Shown here: positions 1-7,026 of the stretch, piece after piece | How the letters are laid out: each line of letters begins with the position of its first letter | How positions within the stretch are numbered: the first letter of the stretch is position 1 | Origin: an uncultured Paracoccaceae bacterium | Lineage (GTDB): Bacteria > Pseudomonadota > Alphaproteobacteria > Rhodobacterales > Rhodobacteraceae | Assembly (NCBI GenBank): GCA_937916485.1 | Contig: CALFSV010000133.1 | Coordinates: forward strand, 1-17,276 | DNA: 17,276 bases | Reading direction: 5' to 3' | Translations under genes and position numbers: made by a program | Notes under the pieces: generated by a model | Told to the model about the DNA's origin: nothing | Databases searched by the model: none | Seen by the model: only the letters and a program-made list of their open reading frames with translations

Positions 1-413
1 TATCTGAAAACCGCATGGGCCAGATCAGATACACAGAGGATCAGACACTCCCGATCATCACCGAGCTTTCAGTTGTGTCAGCATTCGATGACGCATCACG
101 CTTCAAAAGGTAATCAAGTGCGGGCGCATATCTCGGGCTGACGCCAAGACGATACGGATCCGGCGAAACCAGCAGAAATGGACGCATCTCGAAGCAGGGT
201 GACAAGATGGTCCGAAAGCACCTCTATGAGGCGGAAACAACCTTGCTGACGCGCAACCTGCGATCTCAGTCTCTGAAGATTTGGGGCATGAAATTGGCGA
301 AAGTGTCCGGCTTCAAAAAGGCGCGCATTGCAGTTGCCCGAAAACTTGCCGTGGTTCTTCACACAACGTGGAAAGCCGACACGCCATTCCGTTGGACACA
401 GTCGGCAGCATGA
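1..413 (+). pseudogene. IS110-family transposase, C-terminal remnant with in-frame stop
   Basis: The frame running through position 207 to the TGA at 411-413 reads like the C-terminal domain (Transposase_20) of IS110/IS116/IS902 transposases. It contains GAYLGLTPRRYGSGE, then GRISKQGDKMVRKHLYEA, then GFKKARIAVARKLAVVLH. These are the usual closing blocks of the family, in the usual order. Upstream in the same frame, AFDDASRFKR matches the preceding conserved block but is interrupted by TAA at 111-113, where the family normally has a serine or similar residue. Residues before about position 60 look degenerate, and the N-terminal RuvC-like DEDD half lies outside the window or is lost. The gene cannot make a full transposase. 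An internal start at ATG 207 would give only 68 residues without a catalytic domain. The family call is firm; its extent to the left is unknown. Confidence 0.8.
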
Positions 414-752
414 TCAGGGAAGTTGCACGACTAAGCCAGCGGACGCGTCCCCCCCGGGACGTATGGCGCAGATCAGACCGTCCCTCTGAATGCACCGCAC
501 AATGAAGCAAGTGCGAGGACCACTTAGGTCGATCCGACCATCCAACGCCAACATGCGGCGATCCGTCGAGGTCGACCGCGGAGAGAACCGTGAACCCGGC
601 GCACGCTAAGGCAACAATCAAAGAACTTGACCAATGCGATTAGAGAATTTTCAGGGGGGCACTCCAATCTTACGTCCTGTTAACGCGACTGGAATCGAAA
701 CCGAGTGACGCTAGCAACCCTTGATTTCACAACCAACCGACCGCCAAAGTGA
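414..752. other. Intergenic stretch without recognisable gene
   Basis: No frame here gives a protein I recognise, and no convincing promoter, terminator or RNA gene is visible. Short open frames exist on both strands but look like chance. Given the IS110 relic to the left and the possible IS relic to the right, this is probably eroded mobile-element DNA. No IS110 end sequence could be placed. Confidence 0.5.
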
Positions 753-1078
753 GTGCCACTCGCCGTTTATCTTCACGAAAACCGCGTCCCAATGCCACCA
801 CCAGCGGCTAGATTTCAGGCCTTGGATCCTTCGCTTCCAGATCTAAGCCGCAAACATTGGACCGAACCGGAGCCACCAAAATCGGACCGTTTCATGGCTG
901 ACGTCGATGCCCCGCTTATGGAGAAGATCTTCCACGTTCCGTAGGGAAAGCGACTACCGGACATACAACATAACCGCCAGGCGGATAATTTCGGGGCTGG
1001 TTTTGAACCACTTGAAGGGGTTGGGTTTGGTGATACGCTGAAGCTGGCCAGCGCCCCGCCCCATCTCAAGGCAAGTTC
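753..1078 (+). pseudogene. Possible IS-associated relic (short ORF broken by a stop)
   Basis: A plus-strand frame opens at the CTC-proximal ATG region around 753 with MPLAVYLHEN, passes SDRFMADVDAPLMEKIFHVP, hits TAG at 942-944, and continues in the same frame with LPDIQHNRQADNFGAGFEPL. From memory, similar predicted peptides (an H-RQAD-D/N-GAG/R block after an F-V/HVP block) are scattered through Rhodobacterales genomes beside insertion sequences. They may be translations of non-coding IS DNA rather than a real protein. The continuity of the block across the stop is the only internal support. I cannot assign a function. It ends just before the 3' end of the convergent kinase gene. A homology search with both halves joined would settle it. 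Confidence 0.3.
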
Positions 1079-1092
1079 TTCTGACAGGACCC

Positions 1093-2712
1093 TCAGGATG
1101 CAAGATGCTCGAATAGGCGTGCCACTGCCTCTGCCCCCGGATCTACGTGTCCATGCAACTGTTCTGCGTTTATGTAGGTCGCTCGTCCTGCCTTAGCTTT
1201 GGAAAGTGTGGCGGTAAAGGCAGCCCCTTTTCGGGCCGCCGCAGCGGCTTTATCTAGACCCTGATCGAGCGCTTCCAAAGCAGGTAAGAGCGCATCGACC
1301 ATCGTCCGATCACCTGGGTTGGCGCCTCCAATCATGCGCATTCGGTCCAGCCCGGTTTGCAGTGCCTCTCGCATTGGCAGGCCCGACGACGAGGCGTCGC
1401 CAGCAGCCGCGAAAAATATGGCGAGCAAGACCCCCGAAGATCCGCCCATAGTCTGGCTCAGTTCCAGCCCGATGGCGCGATAGAGTTGGGTGTGATCGGC
1501 CAAGGGCAGAGTGTCCATTGCTTCAACCAACGCGCGAGCAGCGGTGGCAAGGGTGGACCCGGTGTCCCCGTCACCCGACCGGGCGTCGAGGGCGTTGAGG
1601 TCTGCCTCGGCCGCAATCAGGATGTTGCAGCACGATGCCAGGAAAGTCTTGGTCTCTGGATGCGATGATGCAGGTGCCCTAATTGGTGACAACCCGTCAG
1701 GAAGAGGTAGCATAGCGGGCTTTCTTACAGTTTTGCATTTCGGCCAGCCCGGAACGTCTACCGGATGCATGAGCAGCGCTTCGTCGCCCGGCGATAGTTC
1801 AAGAACCGAAACAGAGAAACCGTGCATGTCCAGGGCGGTCATCATCGCATCGGGTCCCACGATCATCTCGATCCGGTTGCCGATCCGAGACTTTAGAAGG
1901 TCCCCGGTCAGGATCGACATCTCCAGGACCGACGCACCACCGAGATTGTTCACAAGGGCGACGTGGGGGGCGTCTGACATCGTTGCGGCCAGTTTTTCCG
2001 TGATCTTGTCCACCGCGTCTTGGGCCCCGCTGGATATCACCTGTTCGACCCCTGCCTCGCCGTGTATCCCCAGCCCCAGTTCAGCCATACCATGTGGAAT
2101 TCGGTCCTCTTTCGGCGAGCCAGGGACCGTGCAGGTGTCAAGCGACATCCCGATGCTGCGGCTGTTGCTGATAACCCGTTCCGCAGCTGCAGTGATATCG
2201 TCTAGGCTCGCACCGTTTTCGGCCATTGCGCCCGCAATCTTGTGGGCGAACAGGGTTCCGGCCAGTCCTCGCGCCTGGGGAAGGTCCGGCAGCGCAACAT
2301 CATCATCAACGATGACCATGCTTACGTTGTGCCCGAAGGCTCTCGCTCGTTCTGCCGCCAGCCCAAAGTTCAACCGATCGCCGGTATAGTTTTTGACGAT
2401 CAGAAGGCACCCTGCCGGGCCAGTGACGGCCAGAATTCCTGCAAGTACAGCATCGACGGACGGAGAGGCGAAAACGTCGCCGCAGACCGCCGCCGTCAAC
2501 ATCCCTGCCCCGACGAACCCTGCATGCGCCGGCTCGTGTCCTGACCCACCGCCAGATACGAGCGCCACCTTGGACTTGTCCCAGTCGCTTCGCAACACGA
2601 CGCGAATATGGGGGTAACCATCCAGCCGTGTCAGCGCGCCACCTGACGCTGCGATAGCGCCATCGATCGCTTCGGCGACAATGTCTTCCTTGCTGTTTAC
2701 AAACTGCTTCAT
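1093..2712 (-). CDS. dhaKL: Dihydroxyacetone kinase, fused DhaK-DhaL (ATP-dependent)
   Basis: Cytosolic kinase, 539 residues from the chosen start, the length of single-chain ATP-dependent enzymes such as the Citrobacter type. The DhaK domain (about 1-330) has GGGSGHEPAHAGF at 54-66, the probable catalytic base D112 in NYTGD, and LGIHGEAG with H216, the histidine that covalently binds the substrate carbonyl as a hemiaminal. The DhaL domain (about 350-539) has LDARSGDGDTG, whose D375, D380 and D382 should hold Mg-ATP, and a QTMGGSSG nucleotide loop. Because DhaL is fused and no PTS DhaM is nearby, ATP rather than phosphoenolpyruvate should be the donor. Two ATGs occur at 2718 and 2712; GGGGAGA (2719-2725) directly touches the first and sits at normal spacing before the second, so I prefer 2712. 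It is the last gene of the transport operon. The substrate may be dihydroxyacetone or a related ketose such as erythrulose. Confidence 0.93.
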   Translation of the reverse strand: MKQFVNSKEDIVAEAIDGAIAASGGALTRLDGYPHIRVVLRSDWDKSKVALVSGGGSGHEPAHAGFVGAGMLTAAVCGDVFASPSVDAVLAGILAVTGPAGCLLIVKNYTGDRLNFGLAAERARAFGHNVSMVIVDDDVALPDLPQARGLAGTLFAHKIAGAMAENGASLDDITAAAERVISNSRSIGMSLDTCTVPGSPKEDRIPHGMAELGLGIHGEAGVEQVISSGAQDAVDKITEKLAATMSDAPHVALVNNLGGASVLEMSILTGDLLKSRIGNRIEMIVGPDAMMTALDMHGFSVSVLELSPGDEALLMHPVDVPGWPKCKTVRKPAMLPLPDGLSPIRAPASSHPETKTFLASCCNILIAAEADLNALDARSGDGDTGSTLATAARALVEAMDTLPLADHTQLYRAIGLELSQTMGGSSGVLLAIFFAAAGDASSSGLPMREALQTGLDRMRMIGGANPGDRTMVDALLPALEALDQGLDKAAAAARKGAAFTATLSKAKAGRATYINAEQLHGHVDPGAEAVARLFEHLAS

Positions 2713-2724
2713 GATCATTCTCCC

Positions 2725-3720
2725 CTAAGTCACGCGCGCGCCGGTCGCGTTGAAAAAGTATGGTTTTTCGGGGCGAATCTTGACGATGTCCCCCCCTTTG
2801 AGCGGTGTATGCGCCTCGGTGACGGTAATCAGGTCGTGGTCCCGAAAGCTGAGATGAAGTCGGGTCTGGTCACCCAGATGTTCGACCCGCTGCACGAAAC
2901 TGTCCTGTCCCTCGCCCTGAACGATGTGCTCGGGGCGTAGGCCGATATGGGTCGCTCCCGCAGGGGCAGCGCCAAACAGGTCTGCGGGCAAGACGTTTAT
3001 GCGCGGCTGTCCCAGACGGCTGGCGGCATAGACGCTGACCGGGTTCTCGTAGATCTCTCTCGGGCTGCCAAACTGTACCAGGCGGCCCTTGTCCAGGACG
3101 CCCACATGGGTGGCCATCGTCATCGCCTCGATCTGGTCATGGGTCACGTACAGGAGTGTCGCTCCGGAATTGACCTGGATGCTTTTCAGCTCAATCCGCA
3201 GGTCCGATCGCAACTTGGCATCAAGTGAGCTGAGCGGCTCATCCATAAGGTAGACTGACGGGTTGCGCACCAGCGCGCGGCCTATGGACACCCGCTGCAT
3301 CTCCCCGCCCGACAAAGCCGTGGATTTGTTGTCCAGTTTGTGACTGATCTGCAGTATCTCAGCTACTTCACCGACCTTGCGGTCGATCTCAGCCCGTGGG
3401 GTTCTCAGAATTGGCGATTTGAGCGGAAACTCAAGGTTTTGCCGTACGGTCAGATGGGGATAAAGCGAGTATTGCTGAAACACCATCGCCACGTCCCGCT
3501 GCGCGGGGGTCAGGTTCGCGACATCGCGCCCCCCGATCTGTATTCGGCCCCGGTCCGCCGTTTCGAGGCCCGAGACAAGGCGCAGAGTGGTCGTCTTACC
3601 GGCCCCCGTCGGCCCCAGCAATACAACGAAAGAGCCGTCGGGTATCGTCAAGCTGACCCCGTCCAGGGCCACGTTGCTGCCAAAGGACTTGGCGACGTCA
3701 CTCAGGATCACTTCAGCCAT
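2725..3720 (-). CDS. Carbohydrate ABC transporter ATPase (MalK/UgpC type), subunit 1
   Basis: Cytoplasmic ATPase of a CUT1-type importer, 331 residues from the chosen start. Visible motifs are Walker A GPTGAGKT (36-43), Q-loop Q82, signature LSGGE (136-140), Walker B YLMDE (157-161) and switch histidine H194. They are followed by a C-terminal TOBE-like domain with GLRPEH, as in MalK relatives. An upstream in-frame ATG at 3777 would add 19 residues overlapping the preceding gene. The ATG at 3720 is better: it gives the family-typical MAEV-ILSDVAKSFG opening, has GGAG upstream, and overlaps the end of the preceding ATPase gene by 8 bp, which suggests translational coupling. All catalytic residues are intact. 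Together with the next ATPase it probably forms a heterodimer, as in the rhizobial glycerol system GlpS/GlpT. Confidence 0.93.
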   Translation of the reverse strand: MAEVILSDVAKSFGSNVALDGVSLTIPDGSFVVLLGPTGAGKTTTLRLVSGLETADRGRIQIGGRDVANLTPAQRDVAMVFQQYSLYPHLTVRQNLEFPLKSPILRTPRAEIDRKVGEVAEILQISHKLDNKSTALSGGEMQRVSIGRALVRNPSVYLMDEPLSSLDAKLRSDLRIELKSIQVNSGATLLYVTHDQIEAMTMATHVGVLDKGRLVQFGSPREIYENPVSVYAASRLGQPRINVLPADLFGAAPAGATHIGLRPEHIVQGEGQDSFVQRVEHLGDQTRLHLSFRDHDLITVTEAHTPLKGGDIVKIRPEKPYFFNATGARVT

Positions 3721-4810
3721 GGGCAAGCACTCCATGATTGGCTTCGGACCGCAGGGCCCGGCCGGTTCCGGCGTCAAACACCGTCACGGTCCGAGGATCG
3801 AACCGCAGGCCGGTCGTCTGACCAATGCCAACAGCCTCATGACTGGCAATCCGTGCCTTGATCTGACCGTTGGGTGTATCAAGGCTAACGATCTGGGTGG
3901 TGCCCAAGTATTCAGTTGCAACGATCCGTCCGCGATAGCGGGCGCTGTCGTCAAACTGAATATGTTCGGGCCTTACCCCAAACGTCAGATCGCCATTGGC
4001 CCCTTCGATCATCCTGGGCAACGAAAAGGCCGTACCGTCCAACGTGACACTTGTCCCGCCTTTGCCAACCATTCCGTGAAAGTCGAGAAAGTTCATCGGA
4101 GGAGAGCCGATGAACTGGGCTACGAATTTCGTCGCGGGCCAGTCATAGATGTCCTGAGGAACACCGAACTGTTCGACGATCCCTTGGTTCATGACCACGA
4201 TCTTGTCGCCCATCTGCATCGCCTCCAACTGATCATGGGTGACATAGACGGTCGTAGCCCCCATCCGGTCATGCAGGGCGCGCAACTCTTCGGCCATATG
4301 CTCCCGGAACTCGGCATCTAATGCGCCCAGCGGCTCGTCCATGAAGAACGCCTTGGGGTCACGCACGATCGCCCGCCCCAGCGCCACCCTTTGCCGGTCA
4401 CCACCAGAAAGACCCCCTACCGGATGATCAAGGATATTGGTGATGCCCAGGATCTCGGCAATCTCGTGGACTTTCTGTCTCACGGCGGTTCGGGGCATCC
4501 CCTGACTGACCAGCGGATAGCTGATGTTCCGGCGCACGTTCATATGCGGATAAAGGGCAAACATCTGGAACACGAACGCGATGTCGCGCTGGCTGGCAGG
4601 TTTCATCCCCACCTCTTCGCCATCAATGAAGATCTCGCCGCTTGTCGGCAACTCAAGACCCGCCATCATTCGCAGCGTGGTCGTCTTGCCGCAACCAGAG
4701 GGGCCCAGCAGCATGAAGAATTCGCCATCCTCAATGGTGAATGTCGAAGATTTTACCGCGTTGAACGACCCGAAATCCTTGCGCAGGTTCACAATTCTGA
4801 TCTGTGCCAT
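3713..4810 (-). CDS. Carbohydrate ABC transporter ATPase (MalK/UgpC type), subunit 2
   Basis: Second full-length ATPase of the same operon, 365 residues. Walker A GPSGCGKT (36-43), Q-loop Q82, signature LSGGD (134-138), Walker B FFMDE (155-159) and H192 are all present. A TOBE-like C-terminal domain with GVRPEHI follows. It is clearly paralogous to, not a copy of, the ATPase encoded just downstream: the Walker A loops and Q-loop surroundings differ. Start ATG 4810 has GGAG seven bases upstream. It begins three bases after the stop of the small membrane protein. The C-terminal tail beyond about residue 345 is longer than in the partner. Two intact, diverged ATPases in one importer operon argue for a heterodimeric motor. 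Confidence 0.93.
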   Translation of the reverse strand: MAQIRIVNLRKDFGSFNAVKSSTFTIEDGEFFMLLGPSGCGKTTTLRMMAGLELPTSGEIFIDGEEVGMKPASQRDIAFVFQMFALYPHMNVRRNISYPLVSQGMPRTAVRQKVHEIAEILGITNILDHPVGGLSGGDRQRVALGRAIVRDPKAFFMDEPLGALDAEFREHMAEELRALHDRMGATTVYVTHDQLEAMQMGDKIVVMNQGIVEQFGVPQDIYDWPATKFVAQFIGSPPMNFLDFHGMVGKGGTSVTLDGTAFSLPRMIEGANGDLTFGVRPEHIQFDDSARYRGRIVATEYLGTTQIVSLDTPNGQIKARIASHEAVGIGQTTGLRFDPRTVTVFDAGTGRALRSEANHGVLAHG

Positions 4811-4813
4811 GGG

Positions 4814-5002
4814 CTACTCCGGGAAATGGCTGACGATAATGAACATCACCGTGCCAACAAGCGTGACGACGAACGAATAGCTGTAGAGGGCCAGAGCGAA
4901 GGGCTGCATGAGCATCACGACGCCAAGGGCGATGAGGACAGTTGCAATGCCCTCCCAAGGGCCTCGGCGCAGACGCATCAATCCGTTGAAAAAGTGGGTC
5001 AT
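4814..5002 (-). CDS. Small two-helix membrane protein in ABC transporter operon
   Basis: A 62-residue protein with a short basic N-terminus (MTHFFNGLMRLRRGPWEG) and two hydrophobic segments at about 18-38 and 42-59, so probably an inner-membrane hairpin. Its start overlaps the stop of the upstream permease as ATGA (4999-5002), and the following ATPase gene starts three bases after its stop. This packing is strong evidence that it is a real, co-translated gene. I do not recognise a named family. The glycerol importer operon glpSTPQUV of Rhizobium also carries a small membrane protein gene (glpU) beside its permeases, but I see no clear sequence match. An accessory or assembly subunit of the transporter is an inference from position only. 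Confidence 0.8.
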   Translation of the reverse strand: MTHFFNGLMRLRRGPWEGIATVLIALGVVMLMQPFALALYSYSFVVTLVGTVMFIIVSHFPE

Positions 5003-5937
5003 TTGCGCACGGCTCCAAATGTGATCCCTCGCAGGAGATGTTTCCGCAGCAGGATGGTGAACACCATGACCGGGACGAGAAAGATCGTCGCCCCTGCCGC
5101 CACGGCAGGCCAGTCCTTGCCGCTGGTCCCGATGATCGTAGGGATAAACGGCGGCGCAGTCTGGGCTGTGCCAGAGGTCAAAAGGACCGCAAAGGCGTAT
5201 TCGTTCCAGGCAAAGATCAAACAGAAGATCGCGGTCGAGGCGATACCTGTCGCCGCCTGCGGCAGAACGACTTTGTAGAAGGCCTGAAACCGGGTGTAGC
5301 CGTCGATCAAGGCCGCCTCTTCATACTCCACAGGGATTTCGTCTATGAACCCCTTCAGCAGCCAGACCGAAAGCGACAGGTTCACCGCAGTGTAGAGCAG
5401 GATCATGCCCAGGTGGGTATCGTTCAGGCCAAGGTTCCGGAACATCAGAAAGATCGGGATCGCCACAGCAATGGGGGGCATCATCCGGGTGGAAAGAATA
5501 AAGAACAGCAGATCGTCCTTGAGCGGAACTCGGAACCGGCTGAACGCATAAGCCGCTGCCGTACCAAGGATCATACAAAGCGCCGTCGAGCCGAACCCGA
5601 TGATGACCGAATTCATGAACCGCTGGCCGAACCGAGACTGGCCGGTGATGACCGTGCCCCGCTCGCGGGCGATTTCCTCATACCATGTGGTCGGGGGCCC
5701 CGCCTCTTCCAGCATCTGTTCGGTGGCGCGGGTCCGGTCGGTGAACAAATTGACATAGCCTTCCAACGTCGGTTCGAACACCACCACGGGTGGATAAGCA
5801 ATGGAATCTGTAGGCGATTTGAACCCCGTGGCGATGATCCAGAGAAGCGGCACCAGCGTGATAATTGCATAGCCGATCACAAGGATCCCCGCGAACCATT
5901 TGGTCCGCTGAGACGGTTCTGTCACGGAAAAGCTCAT
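4999..5937 (-). CDS. Carbohydrate ABC transporter permease, MalG-like
   Basis: Inner-membrane permease, 312 residues from the chosen start, with about six membrane segments. The EAA loop EEAALIDGYTRF (about 206-217), which docks on the ATPases, is well conserved. The C-terminus ends in RGITFGAVRK, typical of MalG-type partners. The longer frame to 6039 would add 34 residues lying inside the other permease gene. ATG 5937 is preferred because it overlaps that gene's stop as ATGA (5934-5937). Between the first membrane segment and the FxNS block there is an unusually long, charged external loop (about residues 67-103, including EQMLEEAGPPTTWYEEIARE). In many MalG-like proteins this stretch is short. 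Specificity cannot be read from the permease. Confidence 0.92.
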   Translation of the reverse strand: MSFSVTEPSQRTKWFAGILVIGYAIITLVPLLWIIATGFKSPTDSIAYPPVVVFEPTLEGYVNLFTDRTRATEQMLEEAGPPTTWYEEIARERGTVITGQSRFGQRFMNSVIIGFGSTALCMILGTAAAYAFSRFRVPLKDDLLFFILSTRMMPPIAVAIPIFLMFRNLGLNDTHLGMILLYTAVNLSLSVWLLKGFIDEIPVEYEEAALIDGYTRFQAFYKVVLPQAATGIASTAIFCLIFAWNEYAFAVLLTSGTAQTAPPFIPTIIGTSGKDWPAVAAGATIFLVPVMVFTILLRKHLLRGITFGAVRK

Positions 5938-6881
5938 CGTTCTTTCACCTTGTTGAGGGCTTTCACATAGATCGAAGCCAGGCCAAAGACGGTGACAAAA
6001 AGGATGACAGCATAGGCGGATGAGTATCCAGTGCGCCACTTTTCGAAGGCTTCCCGTTTAAGATCGATCGAGGTCAGCGTGGTCAGGTTGCCCGGCCCCC
6101 CGCCGGTCAACTGCACAACCAGGTCGAACATCTTGAAATTCTCGATCCCCCGAAACAGTACGGCCAACATCAGGAACGGCAGTGCCATGGGCAGGGTGAT
6201 CGTCCAGAACTGCCGCAACTTGCTGGCCCGGTCGCATTCGGCCGCCTCGTAGATGCTGTCCGGAATTGACCGAAGGCCCGCCAGACAGATCAGCATGACA
6301 AAGGGCGTCCACATCCATGTATCAGCGATGACGATCGCCCAGGGGGCCAAATGCACATCACCGATCATCGAAAAACTGGCCGGGTCGATCCCTGTAAAGA
6401 AGGACACGACATAGTTAAATAGGCCAATTTGCGGCTGATAAAGAAAGGTCCAGAAGTTGCCAACTACCGCTGGGGACAGCATCATTGGGAATACGATGAT
6501 CGTTGTCCACAGATCGTTACCCCTGAATTTCTTGTTGATCAGATAGGCTAACGTGAACCCGATAAGGACCTGCAGGACGATGGTCCAGATCAGGAAATGC
6601 GCTGTGGCCTGCATGGTGTTCCAGACATCCGGATCGGACAGGATGCGGCGATAATTCTCAAGGCCCACCCACTCCACCGCGTTGTTGGGCCGGTTGACGC
6701 GAAAGTTCGTGAAACTGAGCCGGATCGTCCAGATCAGCGGAAAGATATTCACGGCCAGCAGCAAGAAGATGGTTGGTGCAACAAAGATCCAGGCAATCGT
6801 CCGGTCCGACAGGCCCCTGATGCGCCGGGCCATCCCGGGGGGCGTCCGCAGTGCGGCCCGGTCGATGGGGGAATGTGTCAT
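5934..6881 (-). CDS. Carbohydrate ABC transporter permease, MalF/UgpA-like
   Basis: Inner-membrane permease, 315 residues. It has an N-terminal membrane segment at about 29-51 (TIAWIFVAPTIFLLLAVNIF), a typical SFTNF block, and five further hydrophobic segments. The EAA loop is YEAAECDRASKLRQFW (about 211-226), with D in place of the usual DGA core order but otherwise standard. An in-frame TTG at 6899 lacks a Shine-Dalgarno site. ATG 6881 has AAGGA nine bases upstream, so I start there. It is the first gene after the intercistronic hairpins that follow the binding-protein gene and pairs with the MalG-like permease encoded next. Confidence 0.92.
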   Translation of the reverse strand: MTHSPIDRAALRTPPGMARRIRGLSDRTIAWIFVAPTIFLLLAVNIFPLIWTIRLSFTNFRVNRPNNAVEWVGLENYRRILSDPDVWNTMQATAHFLIWTIVLQVLIGFTLAYLINKKFRGNDLWTTIIVFPMMLSPAVVGNFWTFLYQPQIGLFNYVVSFFTGIDPASFSMIGDVHLAPWAIVIADTWMWTPFVMLICLAGLRSIPDSIYEAAECDRASKLRQFWTITLPMALPFLMLAVLFRGIENFKMFDLVVQLTGGGPGNLTTLTSIDLKREAFEKWRTGYSSAYAVILFVTVFGLASIYVKALNKVKER

Positions 6882-6954
6882 CTCTTGATATCCTTCCAAA
6901 CGCTAGGTCGCACCTTTGCGTTGGATCATAGCGGGACTATTGGAGTTCGGGGAT

Positions 6955-6978
6955 CCAGTCGACGGCACCGCCGACTGG
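6955..6978 (-). repeat. Intercistronic hairpin 1 after binding-protein gene
   Basis: CCAGTCG and CGACTGG (6955-6961 and 6972-6978) can pair, and GC/GC pairs extend the stem across a three-base bulge. There is no T-run on either side, so it is not a standard intrinsic terminator. It lies in the 145-bp gap between the solute-binding protein and the first permease. Confidence 0.55.
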
Positions 6979-6990
6979 AAATTTGGGACC

Positions 6991-7015
6991 GGACCACCGG
7001 CAGAACCGGTGGTCC
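6991..7015 (-). repeat. Intercistronic hairpin 2, perfect 10-bp stem
   Basis: GGACCACCGG and CCGGTGGTCC flank a five-base loop, giving a perfect GC-rich stem 12 bp after the stop of the binding-protein gene. No T-tract follows on the transcribed strand. As in malE-malF-type operons, it more likely protects the 3' end of the binding-protein message, or partly attenuates, so that more binding protein than permease is made. The structure is seen directly; the role is inferred. Confidence 0.65.
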
Positions 7016-7026
7016 AGATATCAGGT

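Noticed and set aside
1511..2389. Plus-strand open frame (about 292 codons) antisense to the kinase gene
   Set aside because: Serine/arginine-rich composition of a GC-rich shadow frame; the opposite strand carries all DhaK motifs.
5038..5970. Plus-strand open frame (about 310 codons) antisense to the MalG-like permease gene
   Set aside because: Highly charged, no domain, no start signal; the permease frame has membrane segments and an EAA loop.
6991..7015. Intrinsic terminator after the binding-protein gene
   Set aside because: The stem is excellent but no T-run follows on the transcribed strand, and the permease genes downstream have no promoter that I can see.
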